DNA of 64,000 bases, taken from assembly GCF_001949145.1 (NCBI RefSeq), contig NW_019091404.1, forward strand, positions 593,047-657,046, written 5' to 3'. The notes beneath the pieces were generated by a model. It worked only from the letters and a program-made list of their open reading frames with translations. It was not told the origin of the DNA and made no database searches. This stretch comes from Acanthaster planci. Lineage: Eukaryota; Echinodermata; Asteroidea; Valvatida; Acanthasteridae. Of the stretch, positions 22,247 to 34,174 are shown one piece after another (position 1 is the first letter of the stretch; the number at the start of each line of letters is the position of its first letter). A program made the position numbers and the translations under genes.

Positions 22247-23494
22247 ATGGCTATGTCTGATGTGACACTCGACCGTTTCTTCCTTTTAGTAAGCCTCTTT
22301 GATATTGTCGCATGCCAGGTTCGTGTTGACCGTATGAGCGTTTCTCCACTCCATCCCGCCGTGAATGGAACTGCTACTCTTCGGTGCGAAACTTCCCTGT
22401 TTGATCCCTCGTTTCACAACGTCACCTGGCAAAGACCCACGGGGCCGGCGACGCCAGTTGTTGTGTTCGTCAGTGACAGGGCTTTTATCAGTCCGCTGCT
22501 TCCAGTTCTAGGACTAACAGGTGCATACTTCCAAACTGTCATCATCAAGCCACTCAGAAAATCAGATGAAGGAATATACCGATGCAGTGTCATTGAAGTT
22601 GGGACTGGAAACCGCCTCGCAGAGGGACTGGCTAATCTTCTGGTGAGCCAAACTGATGAGTTTCCAGTTTGCTCTCCAGAAGGCCCCGCAGAAGTGACAC
22701 TGGGAGAGACCCTTTCCTGTCGGACGGTGAATGCTTCCAGAACTCCTTTGGTTCAAGACTCTGCTGATCTTCGGAGTTCAATCTTGAACTGGGTGGACAC
22801 ATCTGTCAGTCCCAGTGAACCAGGTTCGGAGTTGCAACATCGTGTTACAACTGAAGATGACGGTCGCACCTTCATTTGCTTTTCGGTGACAGATGATCCA
22901 CGTCAAGGTCTCTCCTGTGCGATCGGTCCTCTTACTTTAGCGAAGTTGGTTGGCCGGAATAAAACACAGACCCCGTGTTATGGAGGCGAACTGTCACCTG
23001 TCAGCATTGCTTGCATTGCAGTCACAGTGTGTGTCTTGATTTTCATCATGGTTATCAACCTGCTCTTCTGCCAATACAACCCAAGACGGTGGAGACAGCT
23101 ACTTCAGATGTGCAACCGAAAGAAATCAGCAGAAGAAGTGAACCCTGTAAAGAATCTCTACGAATCCTCGATTACAGGTCCCACAGAGAGCGCCGCTAGT
23201 ATCCCAGGAAAATGTCTTCCAGCTACTGGAGGACATCGAGTAGAGGTGTCATCTGAGCCCTCTCTAGACCAAAAAGATCCTCCTTCACAGCGACGGGGTC
23301 CGCCGTCGAGCCCGTCCATAGATCGAGGGGAAGACGCCTCCTCGGTGTCAGCGAACGATGCGGACTACGAACTACCTGCCAATGCAAGCAAAACTGAGGA
23401 CACTTCTCAGAGAATCACTGAGCTACCTAGTGCATACATGGACCTTAACTTGTCTGATCAGAAAGCTTCTGATTACACAGAGCTACAGCACTAA
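22247..23494 (+). CDS. R6: two-Ig-domain receptor with ITAM/ITIM-like terminal pair
   Basis: Predicted type I receptor, 415 aa. The ATG at 22247 opens a hydrophobic leader ending near V-A-C-Q. V-like domain: C47, V-T-W, S-D-E-G-I-Y-R-C with C113. Four-Cys domain from F-P-V-C-S-P to L-S-C-A-I-G-P-L. Transmembrane helix about 253-276, then F-C-Q-Y-N-P-R-R-W. The tail of about 130 aa has N-L-Y-E-S-S-I-T-G-P (Y305), a motif shared with R7 and R8, and the terminal pair S-A-Y-M-D-L (Y397) and S-D-Y-T-E-L (Y410), nine residues apart. In this member both sites carry Ser at Y-2 and so also fit the ITIM consensus. It is the closest single-copy relative of the R7-R9 block downstream, sharing the D-F-D-P/L-F-D-P B-C region, the F-P-V-C-S-P-E-G-P-A-E-V start of domain 2 and the tail motifs. 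Confidence 0.9.
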   Translation: MAMSDVTLDRFFLLVSLFDIVACQVRVDRMSVSPLHPAVNGTATLRCETSLFDPSFHNVTWQRPTGPATPVVVFVSDRAFISPLLPVLGLTGAYFQTVIIKPLRKSDEGIYRCSVIEVGTGNRLAEGLANLLVSQTDEFPVCSPEGPAEVTLGETLSCRTVNASRTPLVQDSADLRSSILNWVDTSVSPSEPGSELQHRVTTEDDGRTFICFSVTDDPRQGLSCAIGPLTLAKLVGRNKTQTPCYGGELSPVSIACIAVTVCVLIFIMVINLLFCQYNPRRWRQLLQMCNRKKSAEEVNPVKNLYESSITGPTESAASIPGKCLPATGGHRVEVSSEPSLDQKDPPSQRRGPPSSPSIDRGEDASSVSANDADYELPANASKTEDTSQRITELPSAYMDLNLSDQKASDYTELQH

Positions 23495-25607
23495 GACTAC
23501 AGCACTAAATTGTCGATGCAGAAGAAATTGAATCTGGACAGTACTCTCGCTGAGGGAAAAAGACGTACAATAACCCACCATGCCATGCAAGGTATCTTTT
23601 CAAATATCTGCCAACTTGCAAAGACAGGTTTTGTACAAATGTCTTAAAAAGAAGCAGTTGGTCTGGATGTGATTACCAGGCATTGTCGCCTAAGACATTA
23701 CCTGTTTTGAATTTTTTATGCGTCAGTGAAAACTGAAAAAGTATGTTTAAACCGTTTTAAGCGTAAAACCTTCACGATTTACATCGCGGAACAATACATT
23801 GTAGCTCTCCGGGATTCAGAATAGACGATAAAAAGTAAACCATCGCTTATTCCTTAAAACCGTATCAATGTAATTACCTGAAAACATGGTTGTATATTAT
23901 TTTATGTCGATTCTACGGTACATCGAACCTTTGGAGTCTAAGTTGTTTACATTTCTATTGTATACCTTTCTTTCATCTTTAAGTTTTGAGCAACTGGGCT
24001 GCAAGGAAATGGACTGTACCCTTTCTGCAAACTCGTGTATGAATTGAAAAGATTTTTGGAAGGGAAGGGGACGCACTATAATACTTGTTTTGTGAACGAT
24101 CAAATTTTGAAATTGACTTTGAAATGATCGTTTATCAGAAACAGGGATGAGGATGAAGACTTAAATTTGTTTTTCTCAGGAACACAGTTTTGGCTGTTGT
24201 CACAGAGGGTCAGAATTGCATCGTTTACGAGATTTTTTTAAGGGAAGATATTATAATGAACTGATGATGGTATGTACAAAGAAAATTTGCAGAAAAGTTT
24301 AACAATTTGTATTAACATTACATTCTAAACAGTGATAACTTCGAGGAAAAATGAGAAGACCCTCTTCCGATACATCGCCAACAGTTTAGAAACCAGCTTT
24401 GCAAGTAAATTTTATTGGCAGACTTTTTACAAGTAAATTGCATTGTCTCTCAACAATCTAACAACGAAAAGCACTTGATAGTGTTTTGGAAAGACTCCAT
24501 ATTCGATCCAAAGCCAAATGATAATTCATTATGAATATTTCTGAAGGTGCACAGAAGCAGATACTTTCATGACCACAGCGAAAATTTACAAACTATTCTA
24601 TGTAGATTATATTTTGCTTCAATAGTCTACCCATCTCTCTACTCGCTTTGTGAACATAATTTCTTATGATCCCACAGCTTGAGGTAACTTTTCGTAATAA
24701 TCTGCAGTCGTGCATTATAATTCCAGCAATAACATACGAGATTTTCAGGCACGACAAACACAAGCCTGCTCTACTGGTGCTTCCCACTAGTTTTCTCAGG
24801 TATTCAAGGAAATGGCGATGGAAATGGCTGTTTTCTTCCCCAGTTTTTAAAAACTCCTCCAATGACAAATTTGAATGTGCTTTGGAGTCTGCTCAAAGCT
24901 ATTGCAAATCAAAATTTAATGCCTGGTTGTCAGGTTAATGAAATTAAGTTTGGAAACCTTCCAAGTGTCAATTAATTTGTGCGCAACTAAATTGAAAGTA
25001 ACGTCGCTAAAGTTGCTTTCATTTACGTGCAGCGATACACTTTGCAGGTGTATTGTCGCCCAAATTCTCTCAGGTTGTACGTGACGAACTTGTTCACAGT
25101 CAACAAGTCTGCATACCACGAAATGTTCCTATCAATGACAGGAGAGTGAGTGTTTGTGTACTGTTCTGTACATTGAGTTCACCTATACATGGTTCACTTA
25201 TTATGAATGACTGAATAACTTGCGAGAACGAGTCGCGGAATAATGAATGCATTTCGCCTTTTCATATTTCTTATTGTAATCACAGACACGACGCCATATT
25301 AACTTTCACCCAGCAAACTCATTTTTTCCCGTGGGTTCTGAAGTTGAAAGGGGCGTGCATATGTATCACGACTGAATTGATGTTGCTAAGAGTTGATCGA
25401 ATTCAAATGCTGGCCTCACTAAGTGCCAATCTCTTTTGTTTCAATCGTCGTCGACTTTTTTAACCACGGATAGCAGACAATCGTATTAGATTAATGATCT
25501 TAAGTTCACAACCAAGATAACCTGACAACTTGCGTGAAGCCCCGTCGACTAGCATCTTTGACTGGATGAGATTATTACAACACTATAATCATGGACAGGT
25601 TCAAGAA
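23495..25607. other. Intergenic region R6-R7 block
   Basis: AT-rich sequence without recognisable genes; longest frames are about 90 codons and lack domain motifs. The tandem-duplicated block begins abruptly at about 25608, where sequence resembling 29512 and 35454 starts. Sequence to its left is unrelated to the corresponding left flanks there. Confidence 0.45.
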
Positions 25608-26476
25608 TATTTTGAACACGCGGTGCGTTTAGACGTGAACGTGTTTAATCATCGGAACGTTAAACGCCTGTTTAGAGCTGCTTAAAACCTGACTTGCACA
25701 TTTTCGCCAATACCTTTAGTGGCAATCTACGCCGATATAACGTTAACTATACAGATGAAGAATGGATTATGATTTGATTATTACATCAAAAATAAACACG
25801 GTGTTTAGACGATATGTTCGTTTGTAATGCCCATCGTTTAAGGCATGACTAGGCGCATGCGCTGTATTTACACTCACGTGCATGCGCACTTCGATCTCTT
25901 TCCGCGTCCCCGGCACGTCTGCTTGCTGTTGTTAGTTGCAAATGTAGAGAAATCGGACTGCTCAGAGTTTTATTCGATTCTTCTGCATGTTCTTCCATAT
26001 AACATGCATAGATAGTTCAGGATATCAGACATGGGTGAAAATTTTCTGAAAAATAAGGTTTGTCAGAAGTATGTCAACCATTTTTGTTCCCACTCTTCAA
26101 GTCACTGCGTATGACCTGGACACGAGTACATGTATGTCATCGTTACCCATGAATGTGAAGTTGATAAACATTGCACCTTTCAGAAACGTCTAAACGTGTA
26201 TAAAAAGTGTTACAGCATGTACACATGTGTACAATGTAGGTGTTTGAGTGATAAACACACAAACGGCTTTGTAATTAACAAGCTTTTAAAAACCATGTGC
26301 TAAACTCATCCATATGATTTAATCAGAAACATACGTTGCAGCGTTTATTAAATAAATAAAATAGTGTGTTCAGCATATAAACATGTCGTATGTGATTATT
26401 TATAAACGTGTCAAAATGTTTAGATAAACAGTGATACAAATTTGCGTTTAGAAGTTAAACGCTTGGGTTTTGCAGT
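25608..26476. mobile_element. CGTTTA-rich inserted element, copy A (left end missing)
   Basis: First of three copies of a non-coding block densely studded with CGTTTA/TAAACG hexamers (for example near 25626, 25660, 25826, 26192, 26394, 26450). Relative to copies B and D it lacks about the first 50 bp; the tandem duplication breakpoint lies inside it. Its right end is followed by GTACAGCTA at 26477-26485, the target-site sequence seen on both sides of copy B. Confidence 0.55.
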
Positions 26477-26485
26477 GTACAGCTA

Positions 26486-27575
26486 GCCATGCAGGTCGGC
26501 ACAGGCAGCGACTGAAATAAACAAAAGGTGCGCCATCAACGGTGACATTCATATTCCCGGATTCGCGCACTGAGCATGGTGGAACCCTGAAGCTGTGACA
26601 AGAATACGCGTAGGTCAGCAGTGCAAGTTTAATTTCAAACACAAAACAGGGCCATCACTCTGAAGCTTGCCCATACATACGTGCTGCTTTAGAGCACAAA
26701 CTGAAATACGATTTTTACCCTAACAAACCTGACAGATGGGTGAATCTGATGAAACTTTTTCAAATCAGTATTCAGTCGTCAACCTGACAATGACGCTTTC
26801 AAGAACAAAATTACCCAATTATGAAAGAAAAACTTCAAAATACAGTATTACAGCAGTTCTTAAAACCCCAACAGTCCTGAATCCTCCGATTTCCCTCTAT
26901 GATTTTATATACACCCTATAGGGGTTAGGGCCTAAAAGTTGGCAGTAATCCTGAGCGCATCAACATATATTATGTTATGTGAACGCGCATGTTTTATTGT
27001 GGAATTAGCAGAATAAGACCTGGGAAAATTTCTGCATGTAGGCCTAACATTGTTTGTGCATATCACTTTTGTAGAGACTTTCCATCTATTCTGTTGTGTT
27101 ATTCCTGGAGTTCACGTCTATACGGGTCACTTCATAATATGAAAAGTGAAAAAATCTAGTACTGGCTGTGTAGGAACAAATCGCTCAGTTTAACCAACTT
27201 GGTTATTTTGTACGTGTTCGTGTGGTGTATGTATTGCAATTACAAGGTGGAAGCGTGGTTGACCATTTTGAAAAGCACAGCGGCCTAGATTGAGTTTGAA
27301 CGAAGAAGCGCAACATTAACGTCCATTCTGTGTAAGTGCAGTGTCGTTGCTGAATGCTGGACATTCGACTAAACCAACCATATCTGGACTTTTGTCACAT
27401 GCACAAACCGGATTTTTCAACAGGCACGCTGACTTGAAAAGCTTGGCAAGTTTTCAGAATACCTTGGCTTATTTGATCAGCTCCAGCATTTGGGGTAGGA
27501 TCCTGGCTGGGTAAAGGATCTACAGTGTACACCTGATGTGTTCAACACCTTACCTTTAGCTTTGTCGGCGTCATA
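26486..27575. other. R7 5' flank, unit A
   Basis: Conserved in units B (30441-31508) and D (36399-37484) with only small indels. It holds the promoter and 5' UTR of R7, but I could not place a convincing TATA box. A short frame of about 60 codons at 26736 recurs in the other units; conservation there is no higher than in the surrounding DNA, so I do not call it a gene. Confidence 0.5.
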
Positions 27576-28751
27576 ATGAAAACCCCCACGAGATTTGGTT
27601 GTTGTTTCTTGGTGTGGTGGCATCTCACTGCTGGTGTTTGTTGCCAACCTACTGTGAATCCCATGGTGATTTCTCCAACAGAACCAATAAACGGTGAAAA
27701 TGCTACACTGAAATGTACAGCAGGTGATTTCGATCCAGATCTTCACAGCTGGGTCTGGCAAAAAGGCGTAAATGAAACCTATTTTGATGTCACTGCCAGT
27801 GACAGGATTCTGTTCAGCCCTGTGGAACATGCGTTTTTAACTTTTTATTCCCAAACTCTTACAATCGTCGGTCTGAAGGAGTCAGATGAAGCAACATATC
27901 TTTGCATTGTTGTTGAAAGTAGCACTGGAACGTTTATCAATAACGGAGCTGGTGCTCTGTTTGTGAATTATCCTAGCGAATTTCCAGTTTGCTTTCCGGA
28001 AGGCCCGGCGGAAGTGATGGTTGGCGACAGTCTTTCTTGTCGAACAGTATCTGATGAAAGGCGTCCTGATGTAAGCGCTTCTGACGACCCTAACAGTCTT
28101 AAATCAGACTGGATTTTGATTTTGCTTAATGACAACGAAACGGGATCCAAGTTGGAAAAGAAAGTGACATCAAGAGATGATGAACGCACGTTTTCCTGCT
28201 TTTCAATTTTAGAAAAAGCGAACAAGACACTTTCATGTAAGATCGGGCCGTTAACAGTTACTTTTGAGACTACTTCCATAACCAGCCAACTCCTTATTGC
28301 TGGCATTGTGATAAGTGTTCTGGTCACAGTCTTCAGCTTCTGCGTTATTTTACTCTGCTTTCGCTACAGCCCACAATGTCGCTGCCACATACGCATGTTT
28401 TTCAGCCGATCTGATACGCCTTTTCCTCAAAGTGATTCAAATAATCTATCTGAGCTCCAAACAGGTAATCACCTGTATGAAACGTCGATAACTGGACCTC
28501 CTGCAGACAGTTTTCATGGAGGATCAGGTAACAATGTCCCGGCTGCTGAGAATCGGTCGTTGAACACTTCTGAAGTTGACCAAAATCTCACCTCCGTATC
28601 AGAGTGCGGCACGAGCTATGAGGGCGCGTTTTTCAAGCTTAACAAGAAAGACAATTCTAATTCGATGACTAAATCAGCTGATACTGACAGCTACATGGAG
28701 TTGAACCCGTCGAAACTTAACACGGATGTGTACACAGAACTCAAACTCTAA
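27576..28751 (+). CDS. R7: two-Ig-domain receptor with ITAM-like tail
   Basis: Predicted type I receptor, 391 aa. The ATG at 27576 opens the leader MKTPTRFGCCFLVWW. V-like domain: C47, W-V-W, S-D-E-A-T-Y-L-C with C110. Four-Cys domain from F-P-V-C-F-P to L-S-C-K-I-G-P-L-T-V. Transmembrane helix about 240-262 with no charged residue, then L-L-C-F-R-Y-S-P-Q-C. The tail has H-L-Y-E-T-S-I-T-G-P and the terminal pair S-Y-M-E-L (Y373) and V-Y-T-E-L (Y386), nine residues apart. Both have Asp at Y-2, so they fit an ITAM-like pattern better than the ITIM consensus. It is the only intact member of the R7/R8/C-fragment tail type in the block. Its tail and 3' flank are near-identical to 34175-35450, and its ectodomain to those of R8 and R9. 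Confidence 0.9.
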   Translation: MKTPTRFGCCFLVWWHLTAGVCCQPTVNPMVISPTEPINGENATLKCTAGDFDPDLHSWVWQKGVNETYFDVTASDRILFSPVEHAFLTFYSQTLTIVGLKESDEATYLCIVVESSTGTFINNGAGALFVNYPSEFPVCFPEGPAEVMVGDSLSCRTVSDERRPDVSASDDPNSLKSDWILILLNDNETGSKLEKKVTSRDDERTFSCFSILEKANKTLSCKIGPLTVTFETTSITSQLLIAGIVISVLVTVFSFCVILLCFRYSPQCRCHIRMFFSRSDTPFPQSDSNNLSELQTGNHLYETSITGPPADSFHGGSGNNVPAAENRSLNTSEVDQNLTSVSECGTSYEGAFFKLNKKDNSNSMTKSADTDSYMELNPSKLNTDVYTELKL

Positions 28752-29470
28752 CTCTGAGGTCTTTTGTTTCCTTTAATCTTCTTTGTGCTGTCACGAAAGT
28801 TGAGGAAAAAGTGTTTCAAATTGTTTTCATGGATTTGAAATCTTGAAATAGGATGACAATTTGAAGGAAAATAATGCTTACCTTGGTGCAGGAGAAAACG
28901 AAACAGATGCAAAGTATACCTTTTCAAAATCGAAATAGAGAAAGGGTAATATGGTGTAGCTGTAAGAATACTCTTACTGGTGTGGTTTTAATTTTTTAAT
29001 GCTTCCTCAGAATGAATGATAAATTCCTATTAACTAATTTTAACATCGAGAATCTGTTATTATGTGATACTGAGTATGAGTTTAAAATTCATACTCCGAA
29101 TTGTTATGATATTTGTTTTATCGATACTCTGTAGCAGTGATTACAATTAAATGAATTATGTCATGATTAGAATTAAACGTATAATGCCATGTTCTTAGAG
29201 AGACCTCATTCCTAATGAAAGTGATGCATAGAAACACTTGAGAACAAAAACTCAGAAGAGAAGTATTGTTTTTTCCACACTTGGTATGATAATACGTTAG
29301 ACCTTAGTTGGCATTCAGAACCGCAATTGAGAATAAATAACTTATGAGGTCTTTTTTAGGGAGTGTTAAAATCCAAGCCATTTTGTGTGCCCATTTCACG
29401 GATCGTACCCACGGGATATTTCACGTTTCCCTGCCTTGAAACTTCAGCACAGAAAGCGTGAGTACAGCTA
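28752..29470. other. R7 3' flank
   Basis: 3' UTR and flank with AATAAA at 29332-29337. The same sequence recurs at 34712-35412 after the C fragment with few changes. It ends at GTACAGCTA (29462-29470), the left target duplication of the next CGTTTA-rich element. Confidence 0.5.
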
Positions 29471-30431
29471 AAATTATTTGACGTGTTTATAAACTAAAGA
29501 CAGTAAACATTAAATTTTGAACACGCGGTGCGTTTAGACGTAAAGGTGTGCAATAGTGTTTATCATCGGGACGTTAAACGCCTGTTCAGAGCTGCTTAAA
29601 ACGTGACTTGCACATTTTTCGCCAATACCTTTAGTGGCAATGAAATGTGCAAATCTCATATTGTAAGCTGTTAATCTAGGCCGATGTAACGTTAACTATA
29701 GAGACGAAGAATGGGTTATCATTTGATTATTACATCAAAAATAAACACGGTGTTTAGACGATATGTTCGGTTGTACTGCCCATCGTTTAAGGCATGACTA
29801 GGCGCATGCGCTGTATGCACGCTCACGTGCATGCGCACTTCGATCTCTTTCCGCGTCCCCGGCACGTCTGCTTGCTGTTGTTCGTTGCAAATGTAGAGAA
29901 ATCGAACTGTTCAGAGTTGAACTTTATTCGATTCTTCTGCAGGCTCTTCCATATAACATGCATAGATAGTTCAGGATATCAGACATGGGTGAAAATTTTC
30001 TGAAAAATAAGGTTTGTCAGAACTATGTCAACCATTTTTGTTCCCACTCTTCAAGTCACTGCGTATGACCTGGACACGAGTACATGTAATGTCATCGTTA
30101 CCCATTAATGTGAGGGTGATAAACATTGCTCCCTTTAGAAACGCCTGAAAGTGTATAAAAAGTGTTAGAGCATGTACACATGTGTACAATGTAGGTGTTT
30201 GAGTGATAAACACACAAACGGCTTTATAATTAACGAGCTTTTAAAAACCATGTGCTAAACTCATCCGTATGATTTAATCATAAACATACGTTGCAGCGTT
30301 TATTAAATAAATAAAATAGTGTGTTCAGCATATAAACATGTCGTAAGTGTTTATTTATAAGCGTGTAAAAATGTTTAAATAAACAGTGTTGCAAATTTGC
30401 CTTTAGAAGTTAAACGCTTGGGTTTTGCAGT
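29471..30431. mobile_element. CGTTTA-rich inserted element, copy B (complete)
   Basis: About 961 bp bounded by GTACAGCTA direct repeats at 29462-29470 and 30432-30440. In unit C a single GTACGGCT (33763-33770) joins the two flanks, as expected for an unoccupied site. Near-complete copies lie at 25608-26476 and 35413-36389. A 9-bp target duplication would suit several DNA transposon groups. Terminal inverted repeats are at best weak, and I see no transposase, so it would be non-autonomous. The alternative is a precise deletion in unit C between the short direct repeats. Confidence 0.55.
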
Positions 30432-31508
30432 GTACAGCTAGCCATGCACGTCGGCACAGGCAGCGACTGAAATAAACAAAAGGTGCGCCATCAACGGTGA
30501 CATTCACATTCCCAGATTCGCGCAGCATGGTGGAACCCTGAAGCTGTGACAAGAATACGCGTAGGTCAGCAGTGCGGCAAGTTTAATTTCAAACACAAAA
30601 CAGGGCCATCACTCTGAAGCTTGCCCATACATACGTGCTGCTCTAAAGCACAAACTGAAATATGATTTTTACCCTCACAAACCTGACAGATGGGTGAATC
30701 TGGGGAAACCTTTTCAAATCAGTATTCAGTCGTCAACCTGACACTGACGCTTTCAAGAACAAAATTACCCAATTATGAAAGAAAAACTTCAAAATACAGT
30801 ATTACAGCAGTTCTTAAAACCCCAGCAGTCCTGAATCCTCCGATTTACCTGTATAATTTTATATACGGGCCTAAAAGTTGGCAGTAATCCTGAGCGCATC
30901 AACATATATTATGTTATGTGAACGCGCATGTTTTATTGTGGAATTAGCAGAATAAGACCTGGGAAAATTTCTGCATGTAACATTGTTTGTGCATGTCACT
31001 TTTGTAGAGACTTTCCATCTATTCTGTTGTGTTATTCCTGGAGTTCACGTCTATACGGGTCACTTCATAATATGAATAGTGAAAAAATTTAGTACCGGCT
31101 GTGTAGGAACAAATCGCTCAGTTTAACCAACTTGGTTATTTTGTACGTGTACGTGTGGTGTATGTATTACAATTACAAGGTGAAAGCGTGGTTGACCATT
31201 TTGAAAAGCACAGCGGCCTAGATTGAATTTGAACGAAGAAGCGCAACATTAACGTCCATTCTGTGTAAGTGCAGTGTCGTTGCTGAATGCTGGACATTCG
31301 ACTAAACCAATCATATCTGGACTTTTGTCACATGCACCAACCGGATTTTTCAACAGGCACGCTGACTTGAAAAGCTTGGCAAGTTTTCAGAATACCTTGG
31401 CTTATTTGATCAGCTCCACCATTTGGGTTAGGATCCTGGCTGGGTAAAGGATCTACAGTGGACACCTGATGTGTTCAACACCTTACCTTTAGCTTTGTCG
31501 GCGTCATA

Positions 31509-32708
31509 ATGAAAACCCTCACGAGATTTGGTTGTTGTTTCTTGGTGTGGTGACATCTCACTGCTGGTGTTTGTTGCCAACCTACTGTGAATCCCATGGT
31601 GATTTCTCCAAGAGAACCAATAAACGGTGAAAATGCTACACTGAAATGTACAGCAGGTGATTTTGATCCAGATCTTCACAGCTGGGTCTGGCAAAAAGGC
31701 GTAAATGAAAGCTATTTTGATGTCACTGCCAGTGACAGGATTCTGTTCAGCCCTGTGGAACGTGCGTTTTTAACTTTTTATTCCCAAACTCTTACAATCG
31801 TCGGTCTGAAGGAGTCAGATGAAGCAACATATCTTTGCATTGTTGTTGAAAGTAGCACTGGAACGTTTATCAATAACGGAGCTGGTGCTCTGTTTGTGAA
31901 TTATCCTAGCGAATTTCCAGTTTGCTCTCCGGAAGGCCCGGCGGAAGTGATGGTTGGCGACAGTCTCTATTGTCGAACAGTATCTGATGAAAGGAGTCCT
32001 GATGCAAGAACTTCTGACTATGTTAGCAGTCTAAAATCAGACTGGATTTTGATTTCACTTAATGACACTGAAACGGGATCACAGTTGGAAAAGAAAGTGA
32101 CATCGATAGATGATGAACTCACGTTTTTCTGCTTCTCAATATCAGAAAAAACGAACAAGACACTTTCATGTAAGATCGGGCCGTTGACGGTCACTGATGA
32201 TAATATAATCACTACCAATCTAATTGCGATTTCCACTACCAGTCTGACTGCTCCCACTGTCGATAGTTATCACTCTACAACTTGCCCACACTTTATTACT
32301 GGCATAGCATTAAGTGTTCTGGTCACAGTTGTCAGCATATGCGTTAACTTACTCTGCTTTCGCTACGACCCACAACGTCTCTGTCAGTTACGCAGGTTTT
32401 TTAGCCGAGCTGAGACACCTCGTCCTCAAAGTGATTCAAGTAATCCAACTGAGCTCCGAACAGATAATTGTCTGTATGAATCGTCGATAACTGGACCTTC
32501 TGGAGACTGTTTTCAGGGAGAATCAGGTAAAAAATCTGAAGTAGTTGACAAAAATCTGACTACCGTAGCACTGAGCGACAGAAAAAATGAGAGCAGGCTT
32601 TCTATTAACATGACAGATGATTCTTTGACGACCAGATCCGCTGACAGTTACATGGAGTTGAAGGCATCGAACCTGGATACCGATGCGTACATAGAACTAA
32701 AACTCTAA
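31509..32708 (+). pseudogene. R8: R7 paralogue with a stop codon in the signal peptide
   Basis: Same architecture as R7 and open for 373 codons from 31587 (a GTG) to 32708, but the ATG equivalent to that of R7 (31509) is followed after 14 codons by TGA (31551-31553), where R7 and R9 have TGG (Trp). From that ATG no receptor can be made, and the first later ATG lies past the leader, so no signal peptide would remain. All other parts look intact: V-like domain with D-E-A-T-Y-L-C, four-Cys domain to L-S-C-K-I-G-P-L-T-V, a longer Thr/Ser-rich stalk, uncharged TM helix, L-L-C-F-R-Y-D-P-Q-R, L-Y-E-S-S-I-T-G-P and the pair S-Y-M-E-L, nine residues, Y-I-E-L. Stalk, tail and 3' flank are more diverged from R7 than the ectodomain is. 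The lesion is young, polymorphic or an error. Confidence 0.85.
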
Positions 32709-33662
32709 GCGTAAAGGCTTTGGTTTTTTTATATTTCTTCTTTATGATATCAAGAAAGCTAGGAAAAACCTTTATTCAGATTGTTTTTATGGATTTTGAA
32801 ATCTTGAAAAGAATAAGAATTTGAATGAAAGTCTTCCTTGTCTTTGTGCGGGAGCAAACGAAACAAATGCAAGTATACCTTTCCAAAATCCAAATCTTGA
32901 TAAGAGAAAAAGTGATCCGTCATCAAAGGTGTGCAATGTTACAGTAAGCCTTTGTTTGTTGAAGCGGTTCCGCACGAAAAGTTTTTTCTTTGTTTTTCGA
33001 AGTACTTATCTGTTTACAAAAATCCTTCGTGATTGGAAATACTTCATTTTGGTTTTTTTTCACACATTCATGTATACTGGGAAAAATTATAATTCAGGAA
33101 CGGATCACTAGAGTCATTCATCAAAGACTAAAGTTAAGTGTTATTTCGCAAAGAGCTATCTCAGCAAGAGCACCATTTGTAACATGTAGCTGTATAGTAA
33201 AACTCTTGCTGGTGTTGTTCTTGATTTTTTCAAAAATGTTTCTTCAGAATGAATGATTTTTACCTATTAATTTTAACATCGAGAGTCTTTGATTGTGTGA
33301 TACTGAGTCTGAGTTTACACTATACGTGAAATAAAGTTGTCTTTGCACCACCGTAAGCACATGATACGTGGTCGACTGCAAACACAAAAGCAAAAAAGAT
33401 TCTGTTCATGGTTTATACTCCACACTGTTCATATATTTGCTTCGTGTAGAAATTTCAGCATTGGTTACAATTAAATGTATACTGTCATGTTGTTAGAAGT
33501 CTTCAGTCCTGATGAAAGTTATGAAGAAACACTTGGCAACAAAAACTCACAAGAGAAGCTTTGTATTTCCCATACTTGTGTATTGTACATTAAACCTCAG
33601 TATGTATTCGGAAAAGCAGTTCAGAATAGGCCTAAGTAGTAACTTATAAGGTCTTTTGAGGG
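32709..33662. other. R8 3' flank
   Basis: Recognisably related to the R7 3' flank but clearly more diverged than the copy after the C fragment. No gene recognised. From about 33663 it matches 29368 and 35310 onwards. Confidence 0.45.
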
Positions 33663-34174
33663 GGTGTCAAAATTCCAGTCATTTTGTGCACCCATTTCGC
33701 AGATCGTACCAACGAAATATTTCACGTTTCGTCGCCTTAAAACTTGGGCACGGAAAAAGTGAGTACGGCTCTCATGGACTACAGTCAGGTCGGCACGGGC
33801 AGCGATTGTAATAAACAAAAGGTGCGCCCTCAACACCTTCCCAAGACGTTGTTGCTGGCGTGGCTAGTTGTAGTTCGTGCGTTCCATCATTTCGTTTTTG
33901 TGATCGCCCTCTCGCGTACCAAGACTAACTTGAACCCTGAAACTGTGATGGAAATACGCGTAGGCCAGCTGTTATACGAGTTTTGTTTCGAACATAAAAC
34001 AGGACCATCTCTCTAAAACTTCCCGGTTCGTATGTGCTGCTCTGAGACACAGAATTACCACAGAAATATGGTTTTTACCTTAACAAGCCTGACGGGTTGG
34101 TGAACCTGAGAAAACTTTTTCCAATCAGTTTTCTGTCATCAACCTGACCCCGAAGCTTTCAAGAATAAAATTGT
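33663..34174. repeat. Unit C 5' flank with empty element site
   Basis: A diverged copy of the receptor 5' flank. It passes from the 3'-flank sequence through GTACGGCT (33763-33770) directly into the segment that follows the CGTTTA element in units A, B and D, then runs to about 34170, where it joins receptor coding sequence abruptly. Leader, V domain and most of domain 2 are missing. Confidence 0.7.

Noticed and set aside
26736-26921. Short open frame conserved at 26736, 30690 and 36650
   Set aside because: Conservation equals that of the surrounding duplicated flank and the frame ends change with indels, so it is a passenger of the segmental duplication.
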